From the NCBI RefSeq assembly GCF_900106945.1, contig NZ_FNNE01000008.1:1-64000 (forward strand): a stretch of DNA of 64,000 nucleotides, given 5' to 3'. A program made the position numbers and the translations under genes. The DNA is from Marinobacter mobilis. Its GTDB lineage: Bacteria; Pseudomonadota; Gammaproteobacteria; Pseudomonadales; Oleiphilaceae. Below the pieces are notes generated by a model. The model did not search any database. It was given only the letters and a program-made list of their open reading frames with translations, and had not been told where the DNA came from. Numbering within the stretch: position 1 is the stretch's first letter; every line of letters starts with the position of its first letter. Of the stretch, positions 28,155-36,936 are shown in pieces.

Positions 28155-29108
28155 CTAGCCGGCAGCCAGCGTAGAGCGCTGAACCCAGTATTGCACGTCC
28201 TGTACGTCGAGGAAGGCCTCCGCACCGGAACCGTGAAGCATGGCGAAGGTGGCCAGCATGCCGGCGAGGGTGCAGCTCGGAGCTGCAACGGTGACGCTGT
28301 GGGGGGCATCGGGAACCGGCCAGCCGGTGCGGGGGTCGAGGATGTGGCCATAGCGGATCCCGTTCCTGAGCAGGAAACGACGGCTGTCGCCACTGGTGGC
28401 CAGGGCGCCGCCCCTTAATGACAGGGTCTGATGGCTCTCTTTGCTGCGGCGATGGTCTTCAATACCCACCGTCCATGGACTGCCATCGCAGCGTGGTCCG
28501 GTGCAGGCCAGGTCGCCGCCGAAGTTGACCAGTACGGCACTGGGGCGGGGAAGGCTCTGCTTCAGGTCGAGCAACACCCGGTCCACCGCGTATTCCTTTC
28601 CAATACCGCCAAAATCCAGCTCCATACCTTCTGGCAAGGTCAGTTGTGGCCGGTGCCAGCGTACCTTGTTCCAACCAATCAGTTTTAACAGAGCCGTGAC
28701 CGTTGGTGCGTCCGGCAAGTTGTCGCTGCCGTCGAACCGCCAGGCCCGCCGCAGGATGCCCGAGGTAATATCAAAGCGACCGTCGCTGAGCTCATGGCAC
28801 TGGTTGGCGTAATCCAGCATCAGGGCAATGTCGTCATCTACGGTGATGGTCTTGCCGTGGCTGTGGTTGATCTGGTCAACGGGGTTGCCGGGGACGTATC
28901 GGGACAGGGTGTATTCCAGTCGCCAGGTCTCCCGGGCGGCATGGAGCAGGGCCTGTTCAGCCTGGGCCCGGCTGACGCCATCCAGCAGGATTTCGCAGGG
29001 GCTGGCCATGGCCTCGAAGTGGCCCTGCCAGCGGTGATCTTCACCGTCCAGGGTGGGCAGCGGGTGGTTCGCCGGATTGGCGACGGGATCGACAGGTATG
29101 GTGATCAT
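28155..29108 (-). CDS. apbE: FAD:protein FMN transferase, no visible export signal
   Basis: ApbE transfers FMN from FAD onto Ser/Thr of a target protein. The 317-residue product has the family's MASPCEILLDG, FDITSGILRRAW, ELDFGGIGKEYAVDRV and the metal/flavin region LRGGALATSGDSRRF and ILDPRTGWPV. The N-terminus MITIPVDPVANPANHP is not a signal peptide and no upstream in-frame start exists, so the enzyme may act in the cytoplasm. It is the last gene of the tlpA-DUF4266-DUF3570-apbE operon. A candidate substrate is the DUF3570 protein encoded just upstream. Confidence 0.94.
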   Translation of the reverse strand: MITIPVDPVANPANHPLPTLDGEDHRWQGHFEAMASPCEILLDGVSRAQAEQALLHAARETWRLEYTLSRYVPGNPVDQINHSHGKTITVDDDIALMLDYANQCHELSDGRFDITSGILRRAWRFDGSDNLPDAPTVTALLKLIGWNKVRWHRPQLTLPEGMELDFGGIGKEYAVDRVLLDLKQSLPRPSAVLVNFGGDLACTGPRCDGSPWTVGIEDHRRSKESHQTLSLRGGALATSGDSRRFLLRNGIRYGHILDPRTGWPVPDAPHSVTVAAPSCTLAGMLATFAMLHGSGAEAFLDVQDVQYWVQRSTLAAG

Positions 29109-29119
29109 GACATCCTCAG

Positions 29120-29150
29120 GAGGCCTGCGACGACGATCGCCGCAGGCCTC
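29120..29150 (-). other. Hairpin between the DUF3570 gene and apbE
   Basis: GAGGCCTGCG (29120-29129) pairs with CGCAGGCCTC (29141-29150) across an 11-base loop. No T-tract follows on the minus strand. It may lower or stabilise expression of apbE relative to the upstream genes. Confidence 0.6.
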
Positions 29151-29170
29151 TGATGGTGGCTCAGCAAATG

Positions 29171-30514
29171 TCAGAAACTATAGCTGAGTTGCACCCACAT
29201 GGCATCGGTGTCCGGGTACAGGTCCTGGTTCGTCAGCTTGCCAAAGCCTTCGTCACCGTCATTGCTCTGGATCATGTACTCGGCGCGGATCGCCAGTTCA
29301 CGGTCTTCGTCAAAACGGTAACCCCACTTGGCGCCGAAGGTCAGGCCAGTGAGCTCGCCAAGACGGTAGTCGGCACTGGCCTCGGTCAGCGTTGGCGCAC
29401 CGTTGTTGTACTCCGTGGCCGTCAGGTAACGTTTGTAGAAATCCGCTTCTGACTGCAGGTAGTAGCGGAAATGGGGTTCCAGGTAGCTGTTTGCCATCCG
29501 CAAGCGGTACTTCAGGTCGAGGGTGTGGGAATTGATGCCCCAGTCATCGAGCATGAAGCGGTAGGAACCATCCACCACGTCGCCGTTGCCCAGCATGTAC
29601 TTGGTCTGCCAGTACAGGGCGTGTTTCATGCGGGTGTCGGGGCGGTTCTCGTACAGGTAGACCGGATTGCCATCCGTTTCGATCAGGTTGCCACCGTAGT
29701 TGATCCCGCTGGCATCGTCGATAACGCTCAGCAACTTGTACGGGTCGGTGAGATAGCCGCTGGAGTAACTGATACCGTAGTTGAACTGCATCAGGGTCTG
29801 GCGGTTGATGACTTGGGTTACGCCAAACAGGGCGTCGACCAGGGTCTTGTTGTCGTTGCTGTCGCGGGTAGCCGCGAATTCCTGATTGAACTGTGCGTCG
29901 GTCTTGCCGTCACGCAGAGCCATTCGGGAGAGTCCAATGGGGGCGCTGCCAACAGGATCCACCACATCCACGCCCAGGGACAGGCCGCCGGTCAGGGTGG
30001 TGTTCTTGTTGTTGAGGTGGCGGGACAGACTGCCGGTCACCGCCGTGGACAGGTAGTCATACTCCCGCGAGGCGTAGCCGCCAACACGGTAGGTGTAGTC
30101 GCGGTTCAGCGGTGCAGTCCAGGATGCTGACAGGGCAACACGGGTGTCTTTGAAGGTGTCGTCAAGCGGGGCCTCGCCAGCGGCGATATCATAACTTCCA
30201 CTGCCGGAGGGGCTAGTAAAGGTTTGCGGCAGGTCGCTCGGAGTGGCACCGGAAGGTGACGCTCCGGTAAGGGTATCGGCCACAAGCTTGAGGTTCAGCT
30301 GACGCTCGCCATCGAAATTGCGGGTAGCGCTGACGACCGGTTCTGCGGCGCTGACACGGCTGTCACTTTCCGCGTAGACCAGCAGGGCGGTTTCGACATC
30401 CCATTCACCCGGCTCACCTTTGGCGAGGGTGTCCGTTGCCTGTACGCCGAGCAGGGCGCAGGTGGCGGCAGCGAGCGCGCGGCCGACCGGTTTTCCGTGA
30501 GTGTTCAGTTGCAT
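29171..30514 (-). CDS. DUF3570 predicted outer-membrane beta-barrel with flavinylation-like motif
   Basis: The 447-residue protein has a signal-like N-terminus (residues about 11-31), many alternating beta strands and a C-terminal aromatic (MWVQLSYSF), the hallmark of BAM-inserted barrels. Near the N-terminus, D80-T-L-T-G-A-S86 matches the Dxx(S/T)GA(S/T) motif that ApbE modifies, and SGAT follows at 88-91. It overlaps the DUF4266 gene by ten bases. DUF3570, DUF4266, ApbE and a TlpA-like protein recur together in proteobacteria (recall). The function is unknown. Confidence 0.9.
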   Translation of the reverse strand: MQLNTHGKPVGRALAAATCALLGVQATDTLAKGEPGEWDVETALLVYAESDSRVSAAEPVVSATRNFDGERQLNLKLVADTLTGASPSGATPSDLPQTFTSPSGSGSYDIAAGEAPLDDTFKDTRVALSASWTAPLNRDYTYRVGGYASREYDYLSTAVTGSLSRHLNNKNTTLTGGLSLGVDVVDPVGSAPIGLSRMALRDGKTDAQFNQEFAATRDSNDNKTLVDALFGVTQVINRQTLMQFNYGISYSSGYLTDPYKLLSVIDDASGINYGGNLIETDGNPVYLYENRPDTRMKHALYWQTKYMLGNGDVVDGSYRFMLDDWGINSHTLDLKYRLRMANSYLEPHFRYYLQSEADFYKRYLTATEYNNGAPTLTEASADYRLGELTGLTFGAKWGYRFDEDRELAIRAEYMIQSNDGDEGFGKLTNQDLYPDTDAMWVQLSYSF

Positions 30515-30759
30515 CCGCAGCCTCCTCCGCCGAACCCGCGTCCACCACTGGACGCCTCCTTACTGAAATAGATGTGATCGTCGAGGCCGGCATCAACGGC
30601 GGAGACGGTCAGTTGCATGTCGGGGTCAGCCAGCAGATCCCGCTCCCAGGGCTTGACGCCCAGGTTGCTGCAGCCGGCGGCTGCGAGGATTGAGGCTATC
30701 ACCAATGCGGTTCCCGCCAGCCTTGACCGGCGGGCGGAACTCCTGGGGCTATTGGACAT
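30505..30759 (-). CDS. DUF4266 lipoprotein with Gly/Cys tail
   Basis: The 84-residue protein has a lipoprotein signal with lipobox LAAAGC (Cys30), a short conserved body (GVKPWERDLLADPDMQL) and a C-terminal GGRGFGGGGCGCN. The two cysteines at the tail could bind a metal, cofactor or partner. It is the second gene of the operon after tlpA. I do not know a function. Confidence 0.9.
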   Translation of the reverse strand: MSNSPRSSARRSRLAGTALVIASILAAAGCSNLGVKPWERDLLADPDMQLTVSAVDAGLDDHIYFSKEASSGGRGFGGGGCGCN

Positions 30760-30805
30760 AACGTGTTCCTTCTTAATGGGAAGAAGCGCAGATGTGTGCG
30801 CCTGA

Positions 30806-31333
30806 TCAGTTCGAAGTGGCTTCGGCCTGCAGCAGGCTTTGGATTTCCGCTTCGTAATTGTCTATGCGGTCGATGTGGAAGCCGATGTGCTGGCTGTGAA
30901 TGCGCCCCTCCCGATCAATCAGGTAAGCGCTGGGCATACCCATGACGCCGTAGGCTTCGGGGGTTACTCCGTCCGGGTCGTAGGCGACGGTAAAGTCGGC
31001 TGGAATGGCACTCAGGAACGCCGCCGCCGCTTCCGCTTCCTGGTCGAGATTCACGGCCACCACTTCAAGTCCCTGATTCTGATATTTTTCCTGAAGGGTA
31101 TTCATCCATGGGAACGATTGCCGGCAGGGGCCACACCAGGATGCCCAGAAATCCACCAGAACAACCTTGCCTCGGAGATCGGCAAGGCTTACGCGGCCCT
31201 CACTGGTAGGTAAATCCAGGGACGGGGCCAGTTCCGGCTCAGCCATGGTCTGGGTGCTGAACAGGGCGGAACAGGCAAACGTCATGGCGAGCAGCGTTTT
31301 TTGACCCGATAAGAGGGGGGCAGGATAAACCAT
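30806..31333 (-). CDS. TlpA-like periplasmic thioredoxin
   Basis: The 175-residue protein has a signal peptide (cleavage near TMAEP) and a thioredoxin/TlpA domain with WASWCGPCRQSF and the cis-proline MGMPSAYLI. It is a likely periplasmic disulfide reductase for the cysteines of the co-transcribed DUF4266 protein. It lies divergent from dsbD, which could keep it reduced. The first gene of its operon. Confidence 0.92.
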   Translation of the reverse strand: MVYPAPLLSGQKTLLAMTFACSALFSTQTMAEPELAPSLDLPTSEGRVSLADLRGKVVLVDFWASWCGPCRQSFPWMNTLQEKYQNQGLEVVAVNLDQEAEAAAAFLSAIPADFTVAYDPDGVTPEAYGVMGMPSAYLIDREGRIHSQHIGFHIDRIDNYEAEIQSLLQAEATSN

Positions 31334-31378
31334 GGGTACAGCTCCAGTTGAAATCTTGAACCAGTGTATGGAGGCAAA

Positions 31379-31395
31379 CTTAAGGAAGTCTTAAG
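31379..31395. promoter_or_regulatory. PmrA/QseB-like response-regulator box between tlpA and dsbD
   Basis: CTTAAG, five bases, CTTAAG: an 11-bp-phased repeat that fits the PmrA/QseB half-site consensus HTTAAK-N5-HTTAAK (recall). It sits in the 118-base divergent gap, 46 bases upstream of the tlpA start and 57 upstream of dsbD, so it could control either side. Confidence 0.6.
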
Positions 31396-31451
31396 CCTCG
31401 CGATCGATACTCAGAATCATCGTGATGTCGTTGTGATTCTGGAGAAGTGAA

Positions 31452-33308
31452 ATGGCGCGAATGACTGTAATGGACAAGCTGACGTCTGCAGCGAACCGCG
31501 GGTGGCTGGCTGTCGCTGTCCTGTGTGCGCTGCTTGCCGGGCTGCCTGGGCTCGCTGCAGCGGGGGCTGGCGATGTTGAAGAGACCTTTCTGCCAGTGGA
31601 TGAGGCCTTCAGCCCCGCCGTCAGTTATAACGGCGGGATGCTGTCCATTGACTGGACGATTGCGCCGGGCTACTACCTCTATCAGTCACGGATATCGGTC
31701 GAGGTGGCTGGCGAAAAGGTTCTTGATGGCGCCTTTGTGACCGAGCCGGACATAAAACAGGATCCATGGTTTGGTGAGCAGGCGGTGTTTCATGACAACG
31801 CCGGCTGGCAGCGATCGTTGGCTTTCGCCGGGACTCGTGAGGTCAAGTTCCGCTATCAGGGCTGTGCCGAGGCTGGGCTGTGTTACCCGCCTCAGACCCG
31901 GACCGAGCAGGTGGCCCCTGCCGCTGCAACGGCCATCAACTCGGGCGCTGTGGCCAGTGTGGTGCCGGTTGCCCCGTTATCCGGCGGCAATGTGGCATTG
32001 GAGCCGAGTGAGGCTGAGGGGCTGGCCAGCCTGCTGCATGAGGCTGGACTGGCGATGATACTGGGTACGTTTTTCCTGCTGGGCCTGGGGCTGACGTTTA
32101 CGCCGTGTGTGCTGCCGATGGTGCCGATCTTGTCCAGCATCATCGTGGGCCAGAACGAGCAGGCCTCGGCCGGTCGTGGTTTTTCGCTGTCTGTGGCTTA
32201 CGTACTCGGCATGGCTTCAACGTATACCGCGCTGGGTGTCACGGTGGGCTATCTGGGTGCCCGCGCCAATCTTCAGGCGGCCATGCAGCAGCCACTGGTG
32301 ATCGTCATTTTCGCCGTGCTGTTTGTGTCGCTTGCGCTGGCCATGTTCGGGCTTTATGAGCTGCAGCTGCCGGCAGCCCTGCGGGACCGGCTCGATCGTT
32401 TGGGGCAGAAGTCCCGTGGCGGTCAATGGCTCGGGGTCGCGCTGATGGGGCTGATATCGGCTCTGGTGGTGTCTCCCTGTGTGTCTGCGCCGCTGGCGGG
32501 TGCACTGTTGTATATATCAACTACCGGAGATGCGGTCATCGGCGGTGGGGCGTTGTTTGCCATGGCGCTCGGGATGGGGGTGCCGTTGATTATCATCGGC
32601 ACCACCGGCGCCCGGATTCTGCCCAAAGCGGGGATGTGGATGGAGCGGGTGAAGCAGTTGTTCGGTGTTGGCCTGTTGGTTGTCGCCCTTGGTTTGCTGG
32701 AGCGGATTCTGCCGCCAGCGGCCATGCTGATTCTTTGGGGGGGCTTGCTGTTGTGGTGCGGGATTCAGATTGGTTCACTGGAAAGCACGTCGACCGGCTG
32801 GACCGGTTCCCGCAAGACCCTGGGCGTATTGCTGTCGGTGTGGGGGTTGTTGCTGGTACTTGGTGCCGCGCGGGGTGAGGGTTCCCTGTGGCAGCCTCTT
32901 GCGGGCTTTGGGGTTGCAGATGGGGCGCTGCAAAGGCCGGTTCCTGAAGCGGAATTGTTTGAGATTATTGACGATGTCGAGACCCTGAAGGTGGCGCTTG
33001 ATTCCGGAGAGCCGGTGATGATCGATGTCTACGCGGATTGGTGTATCAGCTGCAAGATCATGGATGAGGAAGTGTTCAGGACTCCGGACGTGATGGCCTG
33101 GTCGCAACGGGTGCGTTTCATCAAGCTTGATGTCACCGACTTCTCAGACGCCCAGAAAGTGCAGCTGGAGCACTGGCAGGTGCCGGGGCCACCCGCTGTG
33201 CTGTTCTTCTCTGGTCAGGGGGTGAGTCCGGGTGAGCCTGCCCAGAAACTGCTGGGTGAGTCATCCTTAGGGGCGGTGGTCGGGGGCCTGAGCCGGCTGG
33301 GTTCCTGA
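31452..33308 (+). CDS. dsbD: Thiol:disulfide interchange protein DsbD
   Basis: DsbD carries electrons from cytoplasmic thioredoxin to periplasmic thiol proteins. The 618-residue protein has a signal peptide, the DsbD-alpha domain with GCAEAGLCYPP (about 135-146), eight membrane spans with the paired FTPCVLPMVPI and SPCVSAPLAGA, and the C-terminal thioredoxin domain with YADWCISCKIMDEEVF. GGAGAAG precedes the ATG. It is probably the reductant supply for the divergent TlpA-like protein (inference). Confidence 0.95.
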   Translation: MARMTVMDKLTSAANRGWLAVAVLCALLAGLPGLAAAGAGDVEETFLPVDEAFSPAVSYNGGMLSIDWTIAPGYYLYQSRISVEVAGEKVLDGAFVTEPDIKQDPWFGEQAVFHDNAGWQRSLAFAGTREVKFRYQGCAEAGLCYPPQTRTEQVAPAAATAINSGAVASVVPVAPLSGGNVALEPSEAEGLASLLHEAGLAMILGTFFLLGLGLTFTPCVLPMVPILSSIIVGQNEQASAGRGFSLSVAYVLGMASTYTALGVTVGYLGARANLQAAMQQPLVIVIFAVLFVSLALAMFGLYELQLPAALRDRLDRLGQKSRGGQWLGVALMGLISALVVSPCVSAPLAGALLYISTTGDAVIGGGALFAMALGMGVPLIIIGTTGARILPKAGMWMERVKQLFGVGLLVVALGLLERILPPAAMLILWGGLLLWCGIQIGSLESTSTGWTGSRKTLGVLLSVWGLLLVLGAARGEGSLWQPLAGFGVADGALQRPVPEAELFEIIDDVETLKVALDSGEPVMIDVYADWCISCKIMDEEVFRTPDVMAWSQRVRFIKLDVTDFSDAQKVQLEHWQVPGPPAVLFFSGQGVSPGEPAQKLLGESSLGAVVGGLSRLGS

Positions 33309-33366
33309 TCTCCGGGGTTTCGGATACACTCGCCCTCCGGAACCCTAATCTCAGGAATCAAGTAAC

Positions 33367-34296
33367 ATGGCAGGAAGCAGTCTTCTCGCGCTGATCGACG
33401 ACATCGCAACCCTTCTCGACGATGTCGCGGTCATGACCAAAGTCGCCACCAAAAAAACGGCCGGAGTGCTTGGCGACGACCTGGCGTTGAATGCCCAACA
33501 GGTCACCGGCGTTAGTCCCGCCCGGGAAATCCCGGTGGTGTGGGCGGTGGCCAAGGGCTCTTTCCTCAATAAGGCCATTCTGGTGCCGGCGGCACTGGCC
33601 ATCAGTTTCTTTGCGCCCTGGCTGGTGACCCCCCTGCTGATGCTGGGAGGCGCTTTCCTGTGCTTTGAGGGCTTTGAGAAGCTGGTGCACAAGTGGCTGC
33701 ATGCCAAGGAAGATCAGGCCCACAAGGAAGAGTTGCATCAGGCGCTGCAGGACCCCAAGGTTGATCTCAAGGAGTTCGAACGGGACAAGATAAAGGGGGC
33801 CGTTCGTACCGACTTCATCCTGTCTGCGGAGATCATTGCCATCACACTGGGCACCGTGACGGAGCAACCGATTGGTATGCAGTTCCTGGTACTGACGGTT
33901 GTCGCGCTACTGATCACGGTGGGCGTTTATGGTCTGGTCGCGGGTATCGTCAAGCTCGACGATGGCGGGCTTTACCTGAGCCGGCGTCCCGGTGAAGGCC
34001 GCTGGGCTGAGGGTGTTCGGGCCAGCGGTCGTGGCATCCTATGGCTGGCTCCGTTTCTGATGAAGGGGCTGTCGATTCTGGGTACCGCGGCCATGTTTCT
34101 GGTGGGGGGCGGTATCGTCGCCCACGGCATTGCGCCGGTGCATCACTTCATTGAAGCGCTGGCTCAGGGGCTGACTGGTCCGCTGGCGGCCCTGACGCCG
34201 ACACTGGCGAACGGTGCTTTCGGGATTGTGGTTGGCGCGCTGGTGCTGGCGGTGGTGTCTGTTGTCGCCCGGGGCTGGCAGGCGCTGCGGGGCTAA
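33367..34296 (+). CDS. DUF808 family membrane protein
   Basis: The 309-residue protein matches DUF808 (YedI family), starting [19 protein letters not shown], with [18 protein letters not shown] and several membrane spans. The conserved [15 protein letters not shown] and [10 protein letters not shown] are typical. Function is not established. It is convergent with rsmE, 12 bases apart. Confidence 0.9.
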   Translation: MAGSSLLALIDDIATLLDDVAVMTKVATKKTAGVLGDDLALNAQQVTGVSPAREIPVVWAVAKGSFLNKAILVPAALAISFFAPWLVTPLLMLGGAFLCFEGFEKLVHKWLHAKEDQAHKEELHQALQDPKVDLKEFERDKIKGAVRTDFILSAEIIAITLGTVTEQPIGMQFLVLTVVALLITVGVYGLVAGIVKLDDGGLYLSRRPGEGRWAEGVRASGRGILWLAPFLMKGLSILGTAAMFLVGGGIVAHGIAPVHHFIEALAQGLTGPLAALTPTLANGAFGIVVGALVLAVVSVVARGWQALRG

Positions 34297-34308
34297 GAGC
34301 GGTGTTGG

Positions 34309-35031
34309 TCAGTGGTTGCAGCTGTCATACAGGCGGCCGACCAGGACCGGTACTGCGGTTTCCACTCTCAGAATCCGGTTGCCCAGGTGAACCGCCTGGC
34401 AGCCGGCTTCGATGAGCTTGTCGACTTCGTAGGGAATGAAGCCGCCTTCCGGGCCAATACACAGGGTAGCCGGAGCGTTGATGTGAGTGGGGCAGGGCCG
34501 GTCGGTACCCGGATGGGCAACCAGGCCAGGGCGTTCCTGCAGGATGCCCGGTAACTCGTCCTCGACAAAGGGTTTGAAGCGCTGGCGCAGGTGTACGGTG
34601 GGCATCCGGGTGTCCCGGGCCTGTTCCAGTCCCAGCGTCAGGTTCTCCGTCAGTGCCTCCGGCTCCAGCCACGGCGTTTGCCAGAAACTTTTCTCAACCT
34701 TGTAGGCGTTGATAATCCAGATGTCCTTGACCCCAAGGGCCGCAACCGTCTGCAGGACCCGGCGAAACATCTTCGGGCGCGGCATAGCCAATACCAGCGT
34801 CAACGGAAGGGGAAGCGGGGGCCGTTGGTCCAGCGCCACCGTCAGTTCCGCGAGGTCGTTGTTCAACCGGGTCAGCCGGCCGCTGCCGATGGCACCGTTG
34901 ACTCGTCCTACCGTAATTTCATCGCCCACCGAGGCTTTCAGCACGTCCGTCAGATGCCGCAAGCGGCGACCGGTCAGGCGTACCTGGTTGTCACCAACAA
35001 AATCCTCGTCAGTCAAAAGCGCCAGGTTCAT
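34309..35031 (-). CDS. rsmE: 16S rRNA (uracil1498-N3)-methyltransferase
   Basis: RsmE methylates U1498 in 16S rRNA using SAM. The 240-residue protein has an N-terminal PUA-like domain (HLTDVLKASVGDEITVG) and a SPOUT knot with CIGPEGGFIPYEVDKLIEAG and LGNRILRVETAV. Its ATG overlaps the tatC stop (ATGA), so it is translated with the tat operon. Confidence 0.94.
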   Translation of the reverse strand: MNLALLTDEDFVGDNQVRLTGRRLRHLTDVLKASVGDEITVGRVNGAIGSGRLTRLNNDLAELTVALDQRPPLPLPLTLVLAMPRPKMFRRVLQTVAALGVKDIWIINAYKVEKSFWQTPWLEPEALTENLTLGLEQARDTRMPTVHLRQRFKPFVEDELPGILQERPGLVAHPGTDRPCPTHINAPATLCIGPEGGFIPYEVDKLIEAGCQAVHLGNRILRVETAVPVLVGRLYDSCNH

Positions 35032-35831
35032 TCCGTGCGGCTACCCGGATGACCGGATTCGTCATCGGTCTGAGCCGGGCGCTGGGCCAGCCGGCCAAAG
35101 AGGATGCCTACCTCGAACAGCAGCCACATCGGCAACGCCAGCAACGTCTGGGAGATAACATCCGGGGGGGTCAGCAGCATGCCGACAATAAAACAGACCA
35201 CCACAATGTAGGGCCGCTTGGCGGCAAGATCAGCGGGCGTTGTCATGCCCGAGAGGATCATCAGGATGGTGGCAATGGGAATCTCGAACGCGACTCCGAA
35301 GGCAAAGAACATCTTCAGCACAAAATTCAGATAGCTACTGATGTCGGGTAATTCGACGATGCCTTCCGGTCCAATCGAGGTAAAGAAACCGAATACCAGG
35401 GGAAACACCACAAAATAGGCAAACGCCGCACCCAGATAGAACAGCACGACCGACGATGCCAGCAGTGGAAAGGCCAGCCGTTTCTCGTGGGCATACAGCC
35501 CCGGGGCAATAAAGCTCCAGATCTGATAAAGGATGAAGGGGATGGCGGCAAATACCGCCAGCACCAGCGCGAGTTTGAGCGGGGCAAAGAACGGCGAGGT
35601 GATATCCGTTGCGATCATGGTCTGGCCAACGGGAAGCAGCTGTCGCAGCGGGTCGGACAGCAACAGGTAGAGGTCATTGGCAAACGGGTAGATCGCCGCA
35701 AAACAGATCACCACCGCCAGCACAATCTTGAGCAGGCGGTTACGCAGTTCCAGCAGATGCTCGATCAACGTCATTTCCTGGGGTGCTGCGGTGGGCTCCG
35801 GGGGTGTCTGTCCGGTGGGAATTGAACTCAT
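35028..35831 (-). CDS. tatC: Twin-arginine translocase subunit TatC
   Basis: TatC is the receptor subunit for folded proteins with twin-arginine signals. The 267-residue protein has six spans and the family's TLIEHLLELRNRLLK and FPLVFGFFTS motifs. It overlaps tatB (ATGA) and rsmE (ATGA). A longer acidic C-tail than in E. coli is present. Confidence 0.96.
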   Translation of the reverse strand: MSSIPTGQTPPEPTAAPQEMTLIEHLLELRNRLLKIVLAVVICFAAIYPFANDLYLLLSDPLRQLLPVGQTMIATDITSPFFAPLKLALVLAVFAAIPFILYQIWSFIAPGLYAHEKRLAFPLLASSVVLFYLGAAFAYFVVFPLVFGFFTSIGPEGIVELPDISSYLNFVLKMFFAFGVAFEIPIATILMILSGMTTPADLAAKRPYIVVVCFIVGMLLTPPDVISQTLLALPMWLLFEVGILFGRLAQRPAQTDDESGHPGSRTE

Positions 35832-36271
35832 GAACGGGTTTCCGGTGCGCTGTCCTGAGCCGGTGGCTGGGTTGGCGGTGAGCCGGGGTCAGCGGGAGTC
35901 TCAGCGGTGGGAGGTGTTGCCTGAGTGGCTGATTTACGGCGAACTCCTGGGGTTGCCGGTGCCGGCCGGGTTGCAGGCTTGCCCGGGTCTGAGACGACCA
36001 GGTGTTCGTACTTTTTGGCTTCATTCAGGGCGTCACGAACGGTCTTCTCGACATCGTCCAGACCAACATCGCCGGCCTTTCGGAGCTGCTCGCGCAGCTC
36101 CTCGGCTTTGAGCTGACGATCCAGTTCGGAGGAAAACTGATTCATCAGGCGACGGGCATTGCCCACCCAGCGGCCAGCGGTACGCGCGGCCGAAGGCAGG
36201 CGCTCAGGGCCGAGCACCAGCAGGGCGATGACACCACAGATCAGTAATTCGAGAAAACCGATATCGAACAT
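35828..36271 (-). CDS. tatB: Twin-arginine translocase subunit TatB
   Basis: TatB forms the receptor with TatC. The 147-residue protein starts MFDIGFLELLICGVIALLVLGPERLP, the TatB span and hinge, followed by an amphipathic helix and a Pro/Thr/Ala-rich low-complexity tail. It lies 11 bases after tatA and overlaps tatC. Confidence 0.95.
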   Translation of the reverse strand: MFDIGFLELLICGVIALLVLGPERLPSAARTAGRWVGNARRLMNQFSSELDRQLKAEELREQLRKAGDVGLDDVEKTVRDALNEAKKYEHLVVSDPGKPATRPAPATPGVRRKSATQATPPTAETPADPGSPPTQPPAQDSAPETRS

Positions 36272-36282
36272 TCAGACGCGAC

Positions 36283-36519
36283 TCAGCTGTGGGGCTTCTG
36301 CTCGGTCTTGTCTTCCGCACGGGTCTGATAGGCCGTGGCGTCGGACTGCTCCTCAACGGACTTCTGTTCGTTGGCGGTGGTGTCGTCATCGTTCATGGAT
36401 TTCTTGAAGCCGCGGATGGCGCCCCCGAGATCTGAACCGATGTTGCGCAGTTTCTTGGTTCCGAACAGCAACACGACAATGCCAAGTACGATGAGTAATT
36501 GCCAGATACTGATACCCAT
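36283..36519 (-). CDS. tatA: Twin-arginine translocase subunit TatA
   Basis: TatA builds the translocation pore. It has 78 residues with the short N-terminal span ([20 protein letters not shown]), the [21 protein letters not shown] amphipathic helix and a polar acidic tail. It is the first gene of tatABC-rsmE and has its own promoter at 36556-36583. Confidence 0.96.
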   Translation of the reverse strand: MGISIWQLLIVLGIVVLLFGTKKLRNIGSDLGGAIRGFKKSMNDDDTTANEQKSVEEQSDATAYQTRAEDKTEQKPHS

Positions 36520-36555
36520 AGTGGGGTCCTCGTTATTAACCCTTGGTTCTGTACG

Positions 36556-36583
36556 ATTGTACGCTAGTGGCGGTGGTAACCAA
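36556..36583 (-). promoter_or_regulatory. Predicted sigma-70 promoter of tatABC
   Basis: On the minus strand, TTGGTT (36578-36583) and TACAAT (36556-36561) are 16 bp apart, about 40 bases before the tatA ATG. It lies in the 87-base gap after hisE, so tatABC can be expressed separately from the ubi-his genes. Confidence 0.65.
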
Positions 36584-36606
36584 AAAAATACCTTGGTAAA
36601 CCGCGC

Positions 36607-36936
36607 TTACTGATCCCGGTTGGCTTTCTCTTCCAGTCCCGACAGGTCGAAGCGGCGCGCCAGTTCATTGAGTACGTCCTCCGGACCCAGGCCCAGCCGC
36701 GACAACATGACCAGACTATGGAACCACAGATCGGCAGTTTCATAGATCACATCGCGGTTATCGCCGCTGGTTTCCGCGTCTTTGGCAGCCAGCAGGGTTT
36801 CGGTACACTCCTCGCCGACCTTTTCGAGGATCTTGTTCAGACCCTTGGCGTGCAGGCTGGCTACGTAGGAGCTGTCTGGATCCGCCTGTTTGCGGGCTTC
36901 GAGTACCTGAGCCAGTTGTGCCAGTACATCACTCAT
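36607..36936 (-). CDS. hisE: Phosphoribosyl-ATP pyrophosphatase
   Basis: HisE performs step 2 of histidine synthesis, hydrolysing PR-ATP to PR-AMP. The 109-residue protein is the all-alpha MazG-like type with [15 protein letters not shown] and [16 protein letters not shown]. It is a separate gene, not fused to hisI as in E. coli. It follows hisI directly with no spacer. Confidence 0.95.
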   Translation of the reverse strand: MSDVLAQLAQVLEARKQADPDSSYVASLHAKGLNKILEKVGEECTETLLAAKDAETSGDNRDVIYETADLWFHSLVMLSRLGLGPEDVLNELARRFDLSGLEEKANRDQ

